NCBI GenBank assembly: GCA_046538945.1
Contig: JBKHHW010000058.1
Coordinates: forward strand, 1 to 17,333
DNA length: 17,333 nt
Reading direction: 5' to 3'
Origin: JAEZKC01 sp046538945
GTDB taxonomy: Bacteria; Fibrobacterota; Chitinivibrionia; Chitinivibrionales; Chitinispirillaceae
Shown here: piece after piece, positions 15,360 to 17,333 of the stretch
How the letters are laid out: each line of letters opens with the position of its first letter
Numbering within the stretch: the stretch's first letter is position 1
Translations under genes and position numbers: made by a program
The notes under the pieces: model-generated
Database searches by the model: none
What the model was told of the DNA's origin: nothing
Seen by the model: only the letters and a program-made list of their open reading frames with translations

Positions 15360-16124
15360 ATGGACATCCCAGTATTAGAAATGATCATGAGAACGGGCTG
15401 GATGGGAAAGCTGATTATCGGACTGCTGATGATCTTCTCTCTTATCTCCTGGGCGATTGTGTTCAGTCGTCTGTTTGTTCTTAAAAAGATATCTGTCGGA
15501 AACAAGCAGTTCCGCAGAAGGTATTTGGGCATGCAGCGTCTCTCAGAAATTGACAACATGAGCCACCGGGATCTCAACACTCCTCTGGCGCAGCTTGGCA
15601 GAGTGGGAGCGGTCGAATACCGGAGAATCCTTGAAGATGCTCAGTCGCATACCGGAGTGAAGGACTGGTCGTTTTTTCTGCAGAACCAGTTCACCATGGC
15701 CAAGGAGCATATCGAGAGCGCACTCACCGGGCTTGTGGCGCCTTTGGATAAGGGTGTCTTCATGCTGGCCATGATAAGCAGTGTCGCACCGTTTCTGGGA
15801 CTTCTGGGGACCGTGTGGGGAATCATGAACTCCTTTTATGCCATCGGCAATCAGGGGTCTGCAAGTCTTCCCGTGGTGGCTCCCGGTATAGCCGAGGCGC
15901 TTATCACTACGATTGTGGGCCTTGCGGTCGCTATTCCTTCCCTTTTCTTCTATAACTACTGCAATCACAATGCTGAGCGTATCGAGGATGATATGGAGGA
16001 GTTCAAGGAAGTGTTGATGGTGCGGCTCAAGAGGGAGATCTTTAGCCTTCTGTATACGGAAGCGCCGCCGAGGCCCGCTGTGCCAACTCAGAACAGTTTC
16101 AGACCCCCAACAATGAAACCCTGA
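15360..16124 (+). CDS. tolQ: TolQ/ExbB-family proton channel subunit
   Basis: This 254-residue inner-membrane protein forms, with TolR, the proton channel that powers Tol-Pal-type outer-membrane constriction and stability. Three membrane segments are visible: about 17-41, 131-158 and 172-200, with a cytoplasmic loop of about 90 residues between the first two, as in TolQ and ExbB. The conserved block SVAPFLGLLGTVWGIMNSF (141-159) contains Thr151, and APGIAEALITTIVGLAVAIP (174-193) contains Thr183/184, corresponding to the channel threonines of the family. AAAGGAG (15349-15355) precedes the ATG by only 4 bases, a short spacing. tolR follows after 25 bases. ExbB is the alternative, but the tail of the operon favours Tol. 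Confidence 0.9.
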   Translation: MDIPVLEMIMRTGWMGKLIIGLLMIFSLISWAIVFSRLFVLKKISVGNKQFRRRYLGMQRLSEIDNMSHRDLNTPLAQLGRVGAVEYRRILEDAQSHTGVKDWSFFLQNQFTMAKEHIESALTGLVAPLDKGVFMLAMISSVAPFLGLLGTVWGIMNSFYAIGNQGSASLPVVAPGIAEALITTIVGLAVAIPSLFFYNYCNHNAERIEDDMEEFKEVLMVRLKREIFSLLYTEAPPRPAVPTQNSFRPPTMKP

Positions 16125-16149
16125 TGGTTTTATCAGAATCGGAGCATAC

Positions 16150-16569
16150 ATGAGAAAAAGAAAGGATCGTCAGAGGCGCGTCATCAGTGAGCTTAATCTC
16201 ACTAACCTGATAGATGTCGTGTTTGCACTTCTGATCATCTTCATGATAACGGCACCAATGATGACCCAGGGGGTACAGGTCGATCTTCCCCAGACCGAAT
16301 CGCAGAATGTTGAATCCAACGAATCTATACAGGTCAGCATTAATGGCCGTAATGAGATTTATATCGATCAGGAGCAGACGTCGCTTGTTGAATTCAGGAA
16401 AAACTTCAGAGAGATTTTCGCCGGAAGAAGTGATCTTCCTGTGTTTGTGAATGCCGACAAGCGGGTTCCTTACGGTTTGGTGGTGAGAGTGATTTCAGAG
16501 ATCCAAAACGCCGGTGTGGTGAAGCTTGGATTTCTCACAACTCCTCTTGAAGAGGCGGGCGGGTATTAA
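16150..16569 (+). CDS. tolR: TolR/ExbD-family membrane protein
   Basis: This 139-residue partner of TolQ has a short basic cytoplasmic N-terminus, one membrane helix (about 18-40) and a periplasmic domain. The helix contains the essential proton-binding aspartate as D22 in NLIDVVF, equivalent to D23 of E. coli TolR. The periplasmic part (about 55-130) has the usual pattern of short strands, including VNADKRVPYGLVVRVI. GGAG (16141-16144) is 5 bases before the ATG. The stop codon overlaps the next start by one base, which indicates translational coupling with the TolA/TonB-like gene. Confidence 0.92.
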   Translation: MRKRKDRQRRVISELNLTNLIDVVFALLIIFMITAPMMTQGVQVDLPQTESQNVESNESIQVSINGRNEIYIDQEQTSLVEFRKNFREIFAGRSDLPVFVNADKRVPYGLVVRVISEIQNAGVVKLGFLTTPLEEAGGY

Positions 16570-17309
16570 TGGCTGGTATGTCAGCGCCCAACTATGACAG
16601 AGATTGCGACAATAGTCCGGCTTTCAAAAAAGTCCTGATTATTTCCGTCGTATTCCATGTTCTGTTGCTTATAGTTTTGCCGCTCATGACCAAGCTTTTC
16701 TGGAAACCGGCCAAATTCGAGCGTCCGAAGACTTTTCAGCTTGTGCAGGTTCCCGTTCCTCCGGCGCCTCCACGCAAAGTGCCTAAGGAGAAGCCGGCGC
16801 CCAAGCCGGATCCCAAACCGGAAGTTAAACCTGAGCCCAAGCCGGATCCCAAGCCCACCCCCGAACCTAAGCCTCAGCAGGAGTCCGAGCCCGTGGAGTC
16901 AAAGCCGGTCGAGGAGCCCACTCCCGCTCCCCAGGAGGATGAATCTCAGCCGGTGGAGGAGGACCTGGATGAGCTGACGGAGCTTTTCAGCGAGCTGCCT
17001 GCCCCCGCTCAGGTAAGTGCCCCCGGTGATTTCAAATATCACTGGTATCTTAACAATGTGAGGCAGAAAATCGAGAGGTATTGGAAGCCGCCTACTGAAG
17101 ACAAGACGTTGTCTGTAGTGGTGCGTTTCATGATCCATATAGACGGATCTATTTCCGGACTCTCTATAAGTGAGTCAAGCGGGAATTCCACTCTGGACAA
17201 TCTGGCAAAGCGCGCAGTGACTATAGCTGCACCTTTCGGTAAACTGCCGCCCGGTTTTTCGGGAGATCAGCTCGATATCACCTGCACCCTTCGTCCAACC
17301 AGGAATTAG
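16569..17309 (+). CDS. TolA/TonB-like energy-transducing protein
   Basis: This 246-residue inner-membrane anchor should carry force from TolQR to the outer membrane. It has one N-terminal membrane helix (about 20-42) containing S26 and H30 in SVVFH, the SxxxH motif that couples TonB and TolA to their motors. A Pro/Lys/Glu-rich spacer (about 62-130) with KP, DPKP and EPKP units follows. The C-terminal domain (about 152-246) resembles the TonB C-terminal fold (YWKPP, then VVVRFMIHIDGSISGLSI). The spacer is TonB-like; TolA classically has a long alanine-rich helix. Its place after tolQR and before a probable tolB argues for a TolA role. An 18-base direct repeat (16799-16816 and 16835-16852) lies in the spacer. 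Confidence 0.85.
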   Translation: MAGMSAPNYDRDCDNSPAFKKVLIISVVFHVLLLIVLPLMTKLFWKPAKFERPKTFQLVQVPVPPAPPRKVPKEKPAPKPDPKPEVKPEPKPDPKPTPEPKPQQESEPVESKPVEEPTPAPQEDESQPVEEDLDELTELFSELPAPAQVSAPGDFKYHWYLNNVRQKIERYWKPPTEDKTLSVVVRFMIHIDGSISGLSISESSGNSTLDNLAKRAVTIAAPFGKLPPGFSGDQLDITCTLRPTRN

Positions 17310-17311
17310 TG

Positions 17312-17333
17312 GTGAAGAGGATAAGTACTTTGG
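17312..17333 (+). CDS. Start of the next gene, clipped at the window edge (possibly tolB)
   Basis: A GTG at 17312 begins an open frame reading VKRISTL before the sequence ends. AGGA (17301-17304), inside the previous gene, is 7 bases upstream. The basic start followed by uncharged residues would suit a signal peptide, and tolB normally follows tolA. Seven codons cannot prove identity. Confidence 0.45.

Overview
The window comes from a diderm (Gram-negative-type) bacterium. It encodes a TamB/TamA-type envelope assembly pair and the start of a Tol-Pal-type operon, and both need an outer membrane. TrmFO, the folate-dependent tRNA methyltransferase, is present; it is typical of Firmicutes, Alpha- and Deltaproteobacteria and several deep phyla, but not of Gammaproteobacteria. 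By eye the GC content is moderate. Start codons are mixed: TTG for tamB, GTG for trmFO and for the clipped last gene. A non-gammaproteobacterial diderm, for example FCB/Fibrobacterota-like or deltaproteobacterial, would fit, but this placement is inference.

Layout. Positions 1-150 hold two copies of a hairpin-forming intergenic repeat; a third copy lies near 15.05 kb. A leftward gene (226-1878) encodes a PHP-fold metal-dependent hydrolase of the CehA/McbA kind with extra N- and C-terminal domains. A divergent gap separates it from a rightward pair: tamB (2152-6315), followed with no gap by a three-POTRA Omp85 protein (tamA-like, 6316-8139). A 286-base gap with several inverted and direct repeats precedes purH (8426-10045). 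A second gap with a strong 9-bp hairpin precedes topA (10259-12535), which has trmFO (12538-13875) two bases behind it. A somewhat AT-richer Rpn-family nuclease gene (13954-14889) follows. After a 470-base gap rich in repeats and carrying a TTGACA-type promoter candidate come tolQ (15360-16124), tolR (16150-16569), a TolA/TonB-like gene (16569-17309) and the first codons of another gene (17312 to the window end), probably tolB.

How the genes work together. TamB and the Omp85 protein probably form one envelope-spanning complex. TolQ, TolR and the TolA/TonB-like protein form a proton-driven inner-membrane motor that reaches through the periplasm. PurH, TopA and TrmFO are housekeeping enzymes for purine synthesis, DNA supercoiling and tRNA modification.

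The most notable locus is the Rpn gene. Its full-length start has no Shine-Dalgarno sequence and abuts a 7-bp hairpin. Inside the gene a strong GGAGG sits 7 bases before an in-frame ATG (14695), which would produce a 64-residue C-terminal protein carrying five four-residue repeats. This matches the gene-within-gene toxin-antitoxin arrangement described for E. coli Rpn proteins, where the short C-terminal product (RpnS) blocks the long nuclease (RpnL). I see no tRNA, rRNA, CRISPR array, insertion sequence or clearly undescribed multi-gene system.
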